A stretch of DNA of 28,206 bases from the NCBI GenBank assembly GCA_021029095.1, contig JAJOHG010000337.1, forward strand, positions 1 to 28,206. The letters are read 5' to 3'. The notes below the pieces were generated by a model. The model had not been told where the DNA came from and searched no databases. It saw only the letters and a program-made list of their open reading frames with translations. Positions 1-9,599 of this stretch are shown piece by piece (position 1 is the first letter of the stretch; every line of letters begins with the position of its first letter). The position numbers were made by a program, and so were the translations under genes. The DNA is from Phellopilus nigrolimitatus. Lineage: Eukaryota; Basidiomycota; Agaricomycetes; Hymenochaetales; Hymenochaetaceae.

Positions 1-863
1 AGTTCGATGATGAAGCGCTGCCCATCCGCGATGTTGAGTTGATTCATCGAGTCACCATTGTCACATTTCACGGTGCGCGGCTCTCCGTCTCCATCATCAA
101 TGACCATCCGGAGGCTCGACCTAACGGAGTCGTATGGTGCAGGAAGAATAACCGATTTTAGTAAGGAGTCAGTGTACAATTCGGAACTGAAAAAGAAGCG
201 TTCAATGTGACGCACCTCGCATAGTCGACCTTGAAGATCTTTGCCGCGCCCTTCAGGACGGTCTGAACCGTGTGTTCGCGTTTGATGCGGAAGCCGCGAG
301 GTTCGATTTCTTTGTCGGGTACCTCGACAACAATAAGCACACGTTTCGTGTCTGAGTTATTTCGGTCCGTGCTGGCAGAGCTGGCCGACCGTGCGCCATT
401 TTCTTCTGACTTCACATCTGTGTTTTTGTTTTTGACGAAGCGTGGCGTCTCCGACATAGTTGGCACAGCTGTGGTCGAAGAGACGTTCTTAGGTGCCTGG
501 TGATCCTCGCTCCTCTCGTTCTTGCAGGATTCGAGCGACCCTGAGTAGCGGAGGGTGTTCTCTCAAACTGGAACAAGGAGCAAATTGAGTTCATGCCTAC
601 ATTAAGAAGCGGTGGGATTGATATAAGACGACATACCTCGCTTTGAAATTGATTTCTCCACTTGCTCTTCTTCCTCTTCTTCTGCTCCACCCTCATTTCC
701 ATCGTCTTCCTCCTCATCAGTACGATCGGGACCATCACTCGCATCAAGCCTTCTCTATCAGCTCGTCGCTGAATAGATTCAAAGTGTCTTCAAAAAGACA
801 TGAGCGATATAGAGATAACTGATAGTATAAACGGGTACCTACCTTCATTCGCATGAGCGCCAT
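1..863 (-). CDS. Protein with C-terminal ubiquitin-like (beta-grasp) domain, 3' partial
   Basis: Function is not recognised. Four exons join in frame: 863-843, 754-637, 540-216 and 120-1, with GT-AG introns of 88, 96 and 95 nt; the frame is still open at the window edge. The first ~46 residues are charged, with a Glu-rich run, followed by a Ser/Lys-rich linker. Residues ~112-194 read strand-strand-helix-strand-strand: hydrophobic VLIVVEVPD, then RGFRIKRE, an amphipathic helix around TVQTVLKGAAKIFKVD, a strand around LRMVIDD, and an end with NIADGQRFIIE. This order fits a ubiquitin/SUMO-like fold, and the ADGQ-like turn before the last strand is typical of such domains. The family call is inference from pattern. 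The start ATG at 863 lies right after an in-frame stop; the 88-nt first intron (755-842) has a GTAGGT donor. An upstream ubiquitin-like block at 1529-900 could be the true 5' part of the same gene, entering through the acceptor just before 864. Confidence 0.6.
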
Positions 864-899
864 TCCTCAAGCCTCGAGCTCGGGCCTGGCATAGACTTA

Positions 900-1529
900 A
901 AATTTGACGGAGTCAGAGTATGGTTGCGGGCCTGGACCGCGTTCAGTCGGCTTAACGGCGCCATCGTCCGACTTTTGGCAGTCTTTCCGTGTCTGGCGTC
1001 TACTTCATCCTCGTCCGCTGACTCTGTGTGTTGTCGTGCTCCTGCGTTATCTTCTCGCTTCATTTCACTTTTTACAGTGTAGTTGAATCCAGCTATAAGA
1101 ATTAGATATCAAGAAATAGAAAGGGAGACCCCGAAAATGAGGCGAGTAAGCGTCACGGTTTGCCCCTCGTCGGAAGCATAAATCTCACATTTCTGCTCTT
1201 TCTTGCTATATGCCTGCATGCTATTCGCCAAAAGACCAAAGTTTCCTTTGTCACGAGTCCGGACGTACACGTTTCCGACGATGTCCCGGATACCTGCCCA
1301 TGCCTCCTCGTGGATGCGTACGCGCCGCCCCGCGCAGACGTCGAGCTCGTCGGTCTCAAAGACAAAGCTTCGAAGCGTCATCTCCCATTCCTTCGCAACA
1401 AACTCCTGAAGGTCCGAGTACTTCGCGTGGCATGTCAACGGGCAGGAGCACGCGCTCGTCGTTATGGTGGACTACCACGAAGTGGACCGTCGAACGCGCG
1501 GAGGAGTTCAACGTAGACGAAACAAGCAT
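900..1529 (-). pseudogene. Second ubiquitin-like reading frame, apparently frameshifted, or 5' exons of the gene at 1-863
   Basis: An ATG at 1529 opens a frame with a strand-like HFVVVHHNDERVLLPVDMPR. At about 1421 the coherent reading jumps to another frame, continuing KYSDLQEFVAKEWEM (helix), LRSFVFETDELDV (strand) and GRRVRIHEEAW, again strand-strand-helix-strand-strand as in a ubiquitin-like domain. The jump could be removed by a 40-nt GT-AG intron (GTACTCGG to GGGAG), but that is shorter than every other intron here and would delete the predicted helix, so a one-base frameshift is as likely. Downstream, a strong GTGAGAT donor at about 1190 and a TTATAG acceptor at about 1092 lead in phase into a charged exon (residues such as ESADEDEVDARHGK, ~1090-960). 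That exon could splice to the gene at 1-863, giving one protein with two ubiquitin-like domains. Which model is right cannot be decided from sequence alone. Confidence 0.35.
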
Positions 1530-1907
1530 GTTTTAGGCGCTGACTCTAGGGTGCTGTGGCTGTTGTATAGCTCAGAGGGTAGAGGATAAAGGCGAGGGAT
1601 TGTAGATGTGAAAAGCAAACGTGCCACGAGGCCAAATGAGCTGGCCACGATGGCCTGGACGCGCTTCGGCATTTGCCAGCGTAACGCGACGCGTCTCGTA
1701 ACGTGATCGTTCATGAATCCAGGACAAGCGGTATGTAAAGAAAATGTGTCATAACAATGTTTATGTACGATAGCCAATACATAAATCGAAACATACCGGA
1801 AAAGGAGGCAATTTGAAGGCGTATAAACAGTTCGGTGAATAAGTGATACTAGCTTATAATTCGTTACGAAAAGCTCGACTTCAACCCCAAAGTCCAATCA
1901 AAACGGG
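1530..1907. other. Intergenic, no gene seen
   Basis: This stretch lies between the 3' end of the kinase gene (stop at 1908-1910, minus) and the 5' end of the ubiquitin-like block. A minus-strand open frame covers it, but it shows no family resemblance, no conserved motif and an unstructured composition, so it is treated as chance. It probably holds the 3' UTR of the kinase gene and the promoter of the gene to the left. Confidence 0.5.
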
Positions 1908-3612
1908 TTAGAACAAGACAATAAATTTACTGGGAAATCTCGTCTTCCCAGGGATGCGCAGTGCACTGCCCACGTGCACACCACACCACCAGCCGTCATC
2001 AGGGGTAGCTGTCACTGCTATAACGTCTCCCGCTTCGAAGCTGAACTCCTTGGCACTCGTTGCGAAGTAGTCATGCTTTGCTCTGACTGTTAAATTGCAG
2101 AGTAAAGTTTAATGTTTTCGATTACAAGTTACAATACATATAGTCTTCACTCACCGTAAAAGAGCACTTGTTCCTCATCGATGTGCTCCCTTAGGGATGC
2201 CAATGGTGCAAAGCCAAGGCTATTCACGGCGCGGACGTCTGAGTTTGTTGGATGAGAAGACGAGGGCTTGCTTGGCGTTTTAGAGATTATAGATGGACGC
2301 CCATCATCTTGAACCTTGGTGTACTGTCTTTCCGTCGGGCTGCGATATCGACCAAAGCTGTATGCATGAGTAGGCTCGGAATCCTGCCGAGTAGATGAAT
2401 TCAAGCCATATCAGTGAAGCTACAGTCATTTGACAAAGAAAGAGTCCGGAGAAAAACCCGCGCACTTCAAGATTGTAGCACTCGTCCTCTTCAGCGAAGA
2501 TATAACATTGGCTCAGATACAAAACAACCCGTGTCATTTGGGGTCGCAACTCTGGGTCCTTATTCCAACATAGCTTAGTGCCGCACAGACTATAGAACCT
2601 TCTGTGCCGGAGGGACAGAGAATCGAGATTCTGAGCAGACAGAGAGGGAAGCTCGCCGTGTATTATGGCGAACATTACGTGGACATCAGAGTTGAGATGG
2701 CTGTAAGGTGATTGTTTCGCCAATATTTCCTATTCGGATGGAATCAGAATACTAAGACTGCACGAGGTGAAGGGATGACGAGCGCACATATACTGTCATC
2801 CCAAATGCCCATACGTCAGAGCTTTTTGTGTGATAATCCGTCTGACCGCTGCTGGTAATATCGAGAATTTCCGGGGCCATCCACCGAACGGACTCTTTTA
2901 CACCGGAAGTACTTCCCAAAGATTGTGTGGCAGATAGTGTCCGCGAAATTCCAAAATCGCAGATGAGAGGAGTCCCAAAACGGTTGACAAGGACGTTCTC
3001 CTTCATGGAAATTAGAAAAGAAAAGTAGGCGCCCCTCGATATCATAGGAATAAACGAACGTACAAATTTGATGTCCGAATGAAATATGTCTTTGTCGTGG
3101 AGATAATGTATCCCATTGGCGATGCCAAGGATCTGAGAAAATATATATATATAATACGCAAAACATCGCAGTTGGGTTGGGACTTTATGTAACTTGAAAC
3201 AGTCCCGTTGTCCATCCTCTCAGAGACAAGACATGGATATGCTCCTTCAAGCACATATCCCCAAAGCGGCAGGATATTAGGATGCTTAAGCTCCGACCAT
3301 ACCTTGATTTCCTTTGCCAGTAGCTAATACCCAGGTCCTTCAGCACCAACTCGTAGCGCTCATTAGAAGGATTCATAAATGACAGATCTTCTCAAAATCT
3401 CTGTCCTTGTGAACATGGACGCGGAGCCTCCTGACGGCTACCTTGAATTTGCGTGATGTTTGCGGGGTGTAATCCCCTACAAAGACGTCACAAAATCCCC
3501 CGTGGGCCTCAGCTTTCTGGTTGTCGTAAGAAACGCGGCCTGTGAGGTTTAGATGTGTGAAGCCTGCGAGCGGTTCCGCCGATTGGAACGAGGAGTTCTG
3601 TTCACCCTGCAT
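1908..3612 (-). CDS. Protein kinase (TKL-like) with C-terminal SH3 domain; frame apparently disrupted in the N-lobe
   Basis: Segments read 3612-3388, 3323-3152, 3132-3064, 3000-2788, 2729-2466, 2383-2155 and 2086-1908. The last five join perfectly through GT-AG introns. Kinase motifs: glycine loop AHGGFCDVFVG, beta-3 VAVRRL (the usual Lys is Arg), HSDIK catalytic loop, DFG in ICDFGISR, and APE in RWMAPEIL. A Pro/Ser linker leads to a complete SH3 domain: YFATSAKEFSFEAGDVIAV, then DDGWWCG, then FPSKFIVLF and stop. Two junctions fail. Between DFEK (3388) and LLAKEIK (3323) the only GT donor lies 4 nt late and shifts frame. Between LRI (3152) and ILGIANG (3132) there are 19 extra bases, mostly a TA repeat, too short for an intron. 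The gene is therefore either a recent pseudogene or has unusual splicing. If active it would be a cytosolic signalling kinase whose SH3 binds proline-rich partners. The start ATG at 3612 is the best supported one. Confidence 0.65.
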
Positions 3613-3879
3613 GGTTCGGCAGATAATTCTAAGCATGTAGGTTCTAGCCAGAGAAAAAGAGAGAGGGAGAGGATGGGTGGTACAAGATTGTCCACGTTGT
3701 TCGTGGGTGTTCGGAGATGCCATAGCCCGGAACAGTGAGACCAAGACCCTAGACAGCGGATTACAACACTGTATGTATATAGTAGGCGATTGCCTCGAGA
3801 TAAATAATGCTTTGAGGCAGTGGCAGTTGGCATTTGGAGCCGCAACTGATTGACTTATGCCAGTATACATACTACGCGA

Positions 3880-4180
3880 GCAAACTCATTCCCATAAATG
3901 ACATCACCTAAAGTATCCTCTGTCGGCCTTCAAGCTTCACTTCCAAGCTGTTGTGAAAAAAGCGACTTACGAAGTTGAAATGTGTGAGGGCTTGGGAGGC
4001 TAGAGCTTTCATGCAGTGGAAAAGCGGTATCATTTGCAGTATATAGCATCAATTGTCGAAGTGCTAGCGAAGAGTTCTGTTCTGCTAGCAGATCCTAGAT
4101 ATGCAGCCACTGTTCGAAGATACGGTCTGTCCACGTCGTTCGTGGATACTCGTCGATGTGCATAGCCTGGGCATAATGAA
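3880..4180 (-). pseudogene. Decayed second copy of the kinase gene 5' end
   Basis: This block repeats, in order and orientation, features of the kinase gene and its leader. Bases 4126-4178 resemble 3689-3739 (both contain TGTCCACGT, GTTCGTGG and a CATAGCC core on the plus strand). Further along, both copies share an AGAACAGAACTC-like stretch (near 4070 and 3590), a CTCACACAT / TTCACACAT stretch encoding THFNF versus THLNL, and a glycine-loop remnant (GDVIYG against CDVFVG). Stops and frame changes break any long reading frame, although a GTAAGT donor survives at about 3972. I read it as a tandem duplicate that has lost function. The catalytic part of the copy is absent. Confidence 0.5.
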
Positions 4181-4405
4181 AGGCGGTTGTGAGTGTTACG
4201 TAATTTAGTACATTCGCACGAATACAGTAATAATGTACATGTACATATCTGGCTACATGTATTACAAAACTCGAAGGGGTGTGAACCACTCACCAGCGAG
4301 CCTGCAACTCAAGAGTCTGCCGACGTTCTCCTCTTCATCATCTCAGCAACGAATTAACGATCTACTCATACTTGCAAGCACTCGCAAGCACTCACCATAT
4401 CCTCG
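4181..4405. promoter_or_regulatory. Presumed 5' region of the F-box gene
   Basis: No coding signal is seen. The stretch sits upstream of the F-box start at 4406 and contains a TGTACATGTACA palindrome at 4234-4245 and a short CTCGCAAGCACT-like direct repeat just before the start (about 4371-4394). Promoter role is inferred from position only. Confidence 0.3.
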
Positions 4406-7042
4406 ATGACTCTCCAGAACTTGCACAGTCTGACCGACCTTCCGTCTGATGTCGTCCAGCTCGTGGCCAAGTTTCTGCTACCCTATGACATTCTCGAACT
4501 GAGCAAGGTGTGTTACATTAAAAGTTTTAATATTTCACAGTATTCTTTAATATCACGGCTCTCTCAGACATGTAAGACTTTCGTACCCATCTTATTCGAA
4601 AGGAGCGTATGGCTGCAGGTAGCCGAAACTGTGTCCCACTCGCGCCCTCTCCCGTACACTGCAGGTCAGGCGCTCGATCTCCCCATCAAGGACCTAATTC
4701 TCCCATGTCTTCGTGCGCAGCGGGTCGCTACACGATGGGCGGAGCCCGACATTCACCCCCGCTCGCACCCGGTCAAGATTTGCTTCCCTGACAAGCGCGT
4801 CGTCTCATACTTCACTTTCTTGCCGGGCTCGCGTCACCTGATGGTTTACGATGTCCGAAACATTATGAGCTGCTGGACCACGAAGGGCGAACTTTTGCGG
4901 ACCTGGCAGGTTGCTCACGGCGCCAAATTGACGAGGTGGAAACCCTGCGACGAGTCAGAGAACAACTACGAGTATGACCGCGGCATGCAGGCGGTGGAGA
5001 TCATGATCGAATTTCCGAGGTGAGCATCTATTTATCGACCAAGTAGATCGTTATTCTCAACTATGCGCAGACGTTCCCGGCCTACGCGGTGCGAGATTAT
5101 TCTACTCACATACGCGGGTACCATGGCCCATTTCGCACCCGTCAACTCATTTCGCGTCCCGAACGCCTTCGAGCCTTTTTCTGCCATGACCCAGGACGAG
5201 TTACGCGGCAGTCTTGTCGGCATACCTTCCCTTGGGGAAGAGCGTGTCGGAATTTATCTCACCGACCGAAACACCGAAAAGGCCGTCTGTATTGACACTG
5301 GCTTGAGCCTCGTTCTCGATTGTGTCCCGCAGGCACTGCTCTCGCCGAAGCACATGTGCCTATACTGGGAAACCCACCACGGTGCGCACACCGTCGCGTA
5401 CGATATGGACGGCCTGCGTGCTGTCCTTGCGCGCGATGGCCGCGCACAGGATGACCCTGCTCTCAACAAGCCAGTACCTGTCGCGCCCTCGGACACACGC
5501 GTTGTGCCGTTCGAGACTGTGCGTGCTGCGGACGAGTATCAGGCAGAGGAGGGCCATGACGAAGATGCTGCATACGTCAAGGGTGAGGGGCCACTAAGCA
5601 CAGACCTCAGCGAGAACCGCGATGCGTACCCGGTGATCATCCCGAAGTGGACGACGCTGCGCGAAGACCTGCGTCGCCATCGCACGCGCTCCGTTCTCAC
5701 GTTCTCGCGCCGCCCGGCAGGCGAAGACGTCGAGACCTACGCTAACGTCGATCCTCTTGACGATGGCGATGGCGGTGACGATGGCGGTGACGATGGCGGT
5801 GACGATGGCGGTGCCGGTGCCAACTTTGAAGGCGATTTTAACAACAACATCGGACCGATGAATGCGGGCGCGGGGATGATGTTTGGGCAGCATGCGGCCA
5901 ATGCACAAGGGGCCGCGCAGTTAATGCATGCGTATCTTGCTGCGCATCACGTTCCATGGATGGATGACGCCGGGGGCCAGCCAGATGCGCTTCAGCTTGA
6001 AATTCAGCACGGTATAGCGCCCGTGGTGTTCCCTGGTCTTCAAGCAGATATCTTCAATAATAACATGCACCATATCAATTTCCCGCCGCCGCCGTTTCCC
6101 CAGCCTGTTATGCATCAACACAACCACGATCCGCACGACCATGCGCACGCGCACATTCATTTACAAACACCTCCACATATGCCCCTCCCTCGCACAACGA
6201 TCACGCACCACTACTTCGATTACACGGGGTGCATAGATGAGTTTGGATGTCCTACCCTGCAGCCTCCCATGTTGAGGCGCACAGTCATAGCGGAAGCTAC
6301 CCTACGTCGTCCGCGTGATGTGCACTTGCATGTACGGAGGCACATGGCCAACGGGGGTGCAGAGGAGCATATCGGTGCAGAGGATGCGGACGACGAGGAT
6401 GATGGGCAGGCCGGCATCGAAGCTATTGAAGCTTTCGGTGAGGGTGAGGACGAAGGGGACGAGGACGAGGACGAGGACGAAACCGAGGACGAAGAAGCCG
6501 GAAACGAAGAAGCGCTCGCTGCGCAGCTGGAACACATGATGCAACTAGAAAACTTAATAGACGGCGTGCACTTCATTGGCGGTGTAGGCGGTGTAGGCGG
6601 TGGCGGTGGCGCGGGCGGCGGTGTAAACCCGAACGTCTTCGGCATGCCTATGGGCATGGGCATCGAAGTACTTGGCGTGGACGACGATGAATTCGTGCAG
6701 GACCCGTTCGGCGGGAGCCCCGTGATGGGGTACGGCGGGCGCTGCGCGATGTGGGTCGAGGAGCGTTTCAAGGTTCCACCCCGGCGCTCCGGTTGCCCGC
6801 GCCACCCCAGGCCGGGAACGGAGGCGGTTCTGCGTGTCGCGACGTTCCCGACGTACCGGCCGCCTGGTGCTCGCACGGAGCTGCACAAGGAACTCGAGGT
6901 GGCTCGCGGGCGCGTCGGCACGCTGCACCTCCCCTCCGAAATCCAACTTGATAACGCATACACTTTCGATTTGGACGACGTCCGCGGCGTGGTCGGCATA
7001 GCTACGGCGTATGGCGAGATCTGGCTGGTCGACTTCTCATGA
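4406..7042 (+). CDS. F-box protein with long low-complexity regions
   Basis: Exons 4406-4507, 4568-5019 and 5071-7042 give 841 residues. An F-box occupies residues ~9-50 (LTDLPSDVVQLVAKFLL, then LELSKTCKTFVPILFERSVW), implying a Skp1-Cullin1 ubiquitin-ligase adaptor. The next ~350 residues contain strand-rich segments (for example HLMVYDVRN, SCWTTKGELLRTW, HFAPVNSFRV, VGIYLTDRN) that look like beta-propeller blades, probably substrate binding. The second half is disordered: an Asp-Asp-Gly-Gly run (~414-435) from a 12-bp DNA repeat, a His-rich stretch (~530-560), an acidic run (~615-670) and a Gly-rich run (~687-705), then a folded end resuming the propeller-like pattern. The first intron is exactly 60 nt without stops, so retention would keep the frame. 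The F-box call is firm; the substrate is unknown. A long antisense frame at 6220-7152 is a by-product of codon composition. Confidence 0.88.
5771..5818 (+). repeat. 12-bp tandem repeat inside the F-box gene
   Basis: The unit GGCGGTGACGAT occurs three times in a row from 5771 with a degenerate fourth unit, encoding Gly-Gly-Asp-Asp. As a multiple of three it can change copy number without breaking the frame. Confidence 0.85.
6451..6502 (+). repeat. Acidic GACGAG microsatellite inside the F-box gene
   Basis: Repeated GACGAG/GAGGAC hexamers encode an Asp/Glu run in the disordered half of the F-box protein. Copy-number change would preserve the frame. Confidence 0.8.
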
Positions 7043-7396
7043 GTGAACTGTGGTGTGGACTTATGACTTTTCTTAGTTGTGGCTTCATGTTTTTTCGGAC
7101 CATTTCTCAGTTTTTTCTTTCTTTCTTTTCTTTCCCTTCCTTTTTTCTTCAAAATACACTAAATCGAATCTACTAGTTTCATCCATTGTGCAGAACTAAA
7201 AGCAGTCGCTGTCCTGACATGTACATGTATCAAATAGAGGTTCGCTGTCGATTTACGCCTTCTTGCTCAATATTACATTGTACGTTTTGTTGGCGAGATA
7301 CTCTAGAATAAGCTTCCCGCAGTAGGTAAGGAAAGATCTATCAACACAAGTAAACACATTTTTCTTCTGAACCTCGCCATGAACAACCAATTCCGC
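7043..7396. other. Convergent 3' region between the F-box gene and CCT8
   Basis: The two stop codons face each other across 354 bp. The stretch holds a T/C-rich tract (about 7087-7150) and a CATGTACATGTA element near 7218-7229. It most likely contains the 3' UTRs and poly(A) sites of both genes. No coding signal is seen. Confidence 0.55.
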
Positions 7397-9375
7397 TTAG
7401 TCTTCATCCCAATTGCCCGACTGCTGCGGTATTTTCGGTCCCCCGGCGGGCTTGCTCATGATGATGCTATCCACGGCGAGCACCGATACCGCCGCCTCCG
7501 TCGCATTGCGAATCGCCCACGCCTTCGCCGCGAGCGAATCGAGGATGCCTGCCTGCGCCGCGTCGAGCGTGCCCTCTCCGCCCCTCTCCGCATCCACGTC
7601 CACGCCGACGCCCGCGCCGCCCGTCTCCTGGTGCGCCGCCCACAGCCGGCTCAGCACCTCGTTCCCTTCCGCCCCACCCAGCGCGTTCTCTGCGAGCGTC
7701 CGCGGCACGACCTCGAGCGCGGTCGCGAAGCGCTTCACCGCGTGCTGGTTGAGGCCCTTGAGCGCACTGCCGTACGCCTCGACGCGCCGGGCGAGCTCGA
7801 GCTCCGCCGCGCCCGCGCCGGGCACGAGCCGCGCATCACGCAGCAGCGCCTTGAGCACGCTCGTGCCGTCGTCGACCGCGCGCTCGAGGTCGTCCAGTGC
7901 GTTCGTTGTCGCGCCGCGCAGCACGACGGTCGCCGTGCGCGTCTTCTCGCCGCGCACGGGCGCACCGGACCCCTCCTCGCCGTCCGCGAGCTGCCGCAGA
8001 ACCGTCACGCGGTCTCCGCCGATCTCCGTGACCTCGAGAACGTCGATGAACCCTGCTTCCTCGGGCGTCGGCGCGCCCATGCGCGCGAGCGGCGTCGCGT
8101 TGACAACGCGGCAGAGCCGGCGCAGCTCAAATTTACTGAGCACCTTCAGGACGGCGATTCCGAGGCGGTCAAGGTAATGTAGCGCGAGCTCTCCAACTGT
8201 CGACCCTGCGATGATGACCTTGACACCGGTGTCCGCAATTTCTTTGAAAATCTTGAAATCGGATAAGTAAATGTTAAATAATCGTTGAAAGAAAAGGGTG
8301 CACATACCATCTCCATATGCTTCTCCTCCCCGCTTGTGAAGTTCAGCATCTCCTCCGCATTGTGTAAAAGTACAGTGCCCTTTGTCTCCGTCTGCGCGAC
8401 ATCGAGGCCGGAAGTAAACACGACGACTTTCGCGCCGGTCACGCGCTTCACGACGCCCTCCGGCTCCCGGTTGAACACCATGCCGCGTACGACACGACTG
8501 CCTGCGAGGCTACCGCCCATGATTTTCACGACACGCACGTTGTCGACGTTGAAGTTTTTTGGGTTCGCGGGCATTACGATGAGCGCGGCCTCTGCGACGA
8601 GCGAGGCGAGAATATCTTCGTTGCCGTACTGTTTTGACGCGATGGCAGGCTTGAGGGCGGCGGTGAGTGCAGAATGGGTGATCGGAGAGGGGAGGGATGA
8701 TGTTGATAAAGCTGCGGGTTAATTAGTATAGATTGTGGGGGAAAGCGTTCGTAGGAGAACGCACTCTCGAGCTCTTCCAGCGCCTTTTTGCATGCCATCT
8801 CGTACCCCTGTGTTACTTCGCTCGGATGCAGCCCCATTATGAGCAAATTTTCAGACACCTTGAGCAACTCGCCAGCGAGTATCAATACCAAATTTGTCGC
8901 GTCGCCCATCTACACAAATGCAGCCCTCTATTAACGTCAATCGCCCAGACCACAAAACAACGAACTCACCTCGGACTCTTGTGATTGCGAAGCCATAACA
9001 AGCAGCTTGGCTGCGGGGTGCACGACCTCGATCTCGCGGATGATGGTCGCAGCATCCGAAGTGACGAAAAGCTTGCCCAGGTGATTTATGATGAGCTTGT
9101 TTCGACCTATGTTGTGCCAGTTTCCTTTCATCAGTGATCCTTGCAGAGCAACATTAGGCAGCATATACGCACCGTTGGGCCCGAAGCTTGTCCGTACGAG
9201 ATCCGAAAGCTCTGCAACGGCCTGGATGTTGCGCAGGACAGCGTCCTCGAGGCCTTGGATGTGCTATGAACGTGATCAGTCGTGATGGCTTCGGAGGAAA
9301 GAGCAAGTTAACGCGTACCTTGTAGCCATCCTTAAAGAGCTGGAGATTATTGGCTTTTGGTACTTTGAGCGACAT
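7397..9375 (-). CDS. CCT8: T-complex protein 1 subunit theta (CCT8)
   Basis: One of the eight subunits of the cytosolic TRiC/CCT chaperonin, which folds actin, tubulin and other substrates using ATP. Exons 9375-9319, 9263-9173, 9106-8970, 8909-8765, 8711-8308 and 8251-7397 join in phase to 562 residues, a normal length. Diagnostic parts: N-terminus MSLKVPKANNLQLFKDGYK; equatorial ATP-site segments GRNKLIINHLGK and FVTSDAATIIREI; GDATNLVLILAGELL; intermediate/apical VRVVKIMGGSL and FNREPEGVVK; TETKGTVLLHNAEEM; GELALHYLDRLGI; KFELRRLCRV; APTPEE; GGDRVTVL; the C-terminal ATPase segment LVPGAGAAELELARR; and a tail IIMSKPAGGPK ending NWDED, characteristic of theta. One oddity: the nucleotide-binding GDGT motif reads GDAT (residues 97-100). 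The 855-nt last exon is strongly GC-rich. Its 5' end has been copied upstream (10776-10972). Confidence 0.95.
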
Positions 9376-9599
9376 CGTAAAGGGTTCGTCGTCGTCGTGG
9401 AACGCGACAGTGAGCAAGTTTTCGGACTTGACGCGTACCCTTCGACTCGTGCACGGCTATACTTACGTACACTACACTTTTGTCCACTTTTGGAAGTTCA
9501 CTTTTGTACACTTGTATTCGTGTGAATAAATATATTAGGATCTTCTGTCCTTGTTCTTACCTTTCATTACACTAAGTCTATTGATACAAAGTAATGTAC
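9376..9599. promoter_or_regulatory. CCT8 promoter and 3' end of the chimeric gene
   Basis: This 224-bp gap separates the CCT8 start from the stop of the upstream chimeric gene on the same strand. It contains repeated CACTTTTGT/ACTTTTG elements (about 9475-9515) and a TA-rich stretch (about 9528-9540). It must hold both the upstream gene's poly(A) signal and the CCT8 promoter; the exact elements are not resolved. Confidence 0.4.

Noticed and set aside
1508..1897. 129-codon minus-strand frame
   Set aside because: No motif or even composition; lies between two better-supported genes and overlaps the ubiquitin-like block in another frame.
3133..3157. 25-nt GT...CTCAG segment as an intron in the kinase gene
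   Set aside because: Far shorter than any other intron here and its removal does not restore the frame.
6220..7152. 310-codon minus-strand frame antisense to the F-box gene
   Set aside because: Ser/Pro-rich translation mirrors the GC-rich Glu/Asp/Gly codons of the sense strand; no motif, and the sense gene is clear.
7379..8182. Two long plus-strand frames antisense to CCT8
   Set aside because: Arg/Ala/Ser-rich by-products of GC-rich third positions in the last CCT8 exon; CCT8 matches its family end to end.
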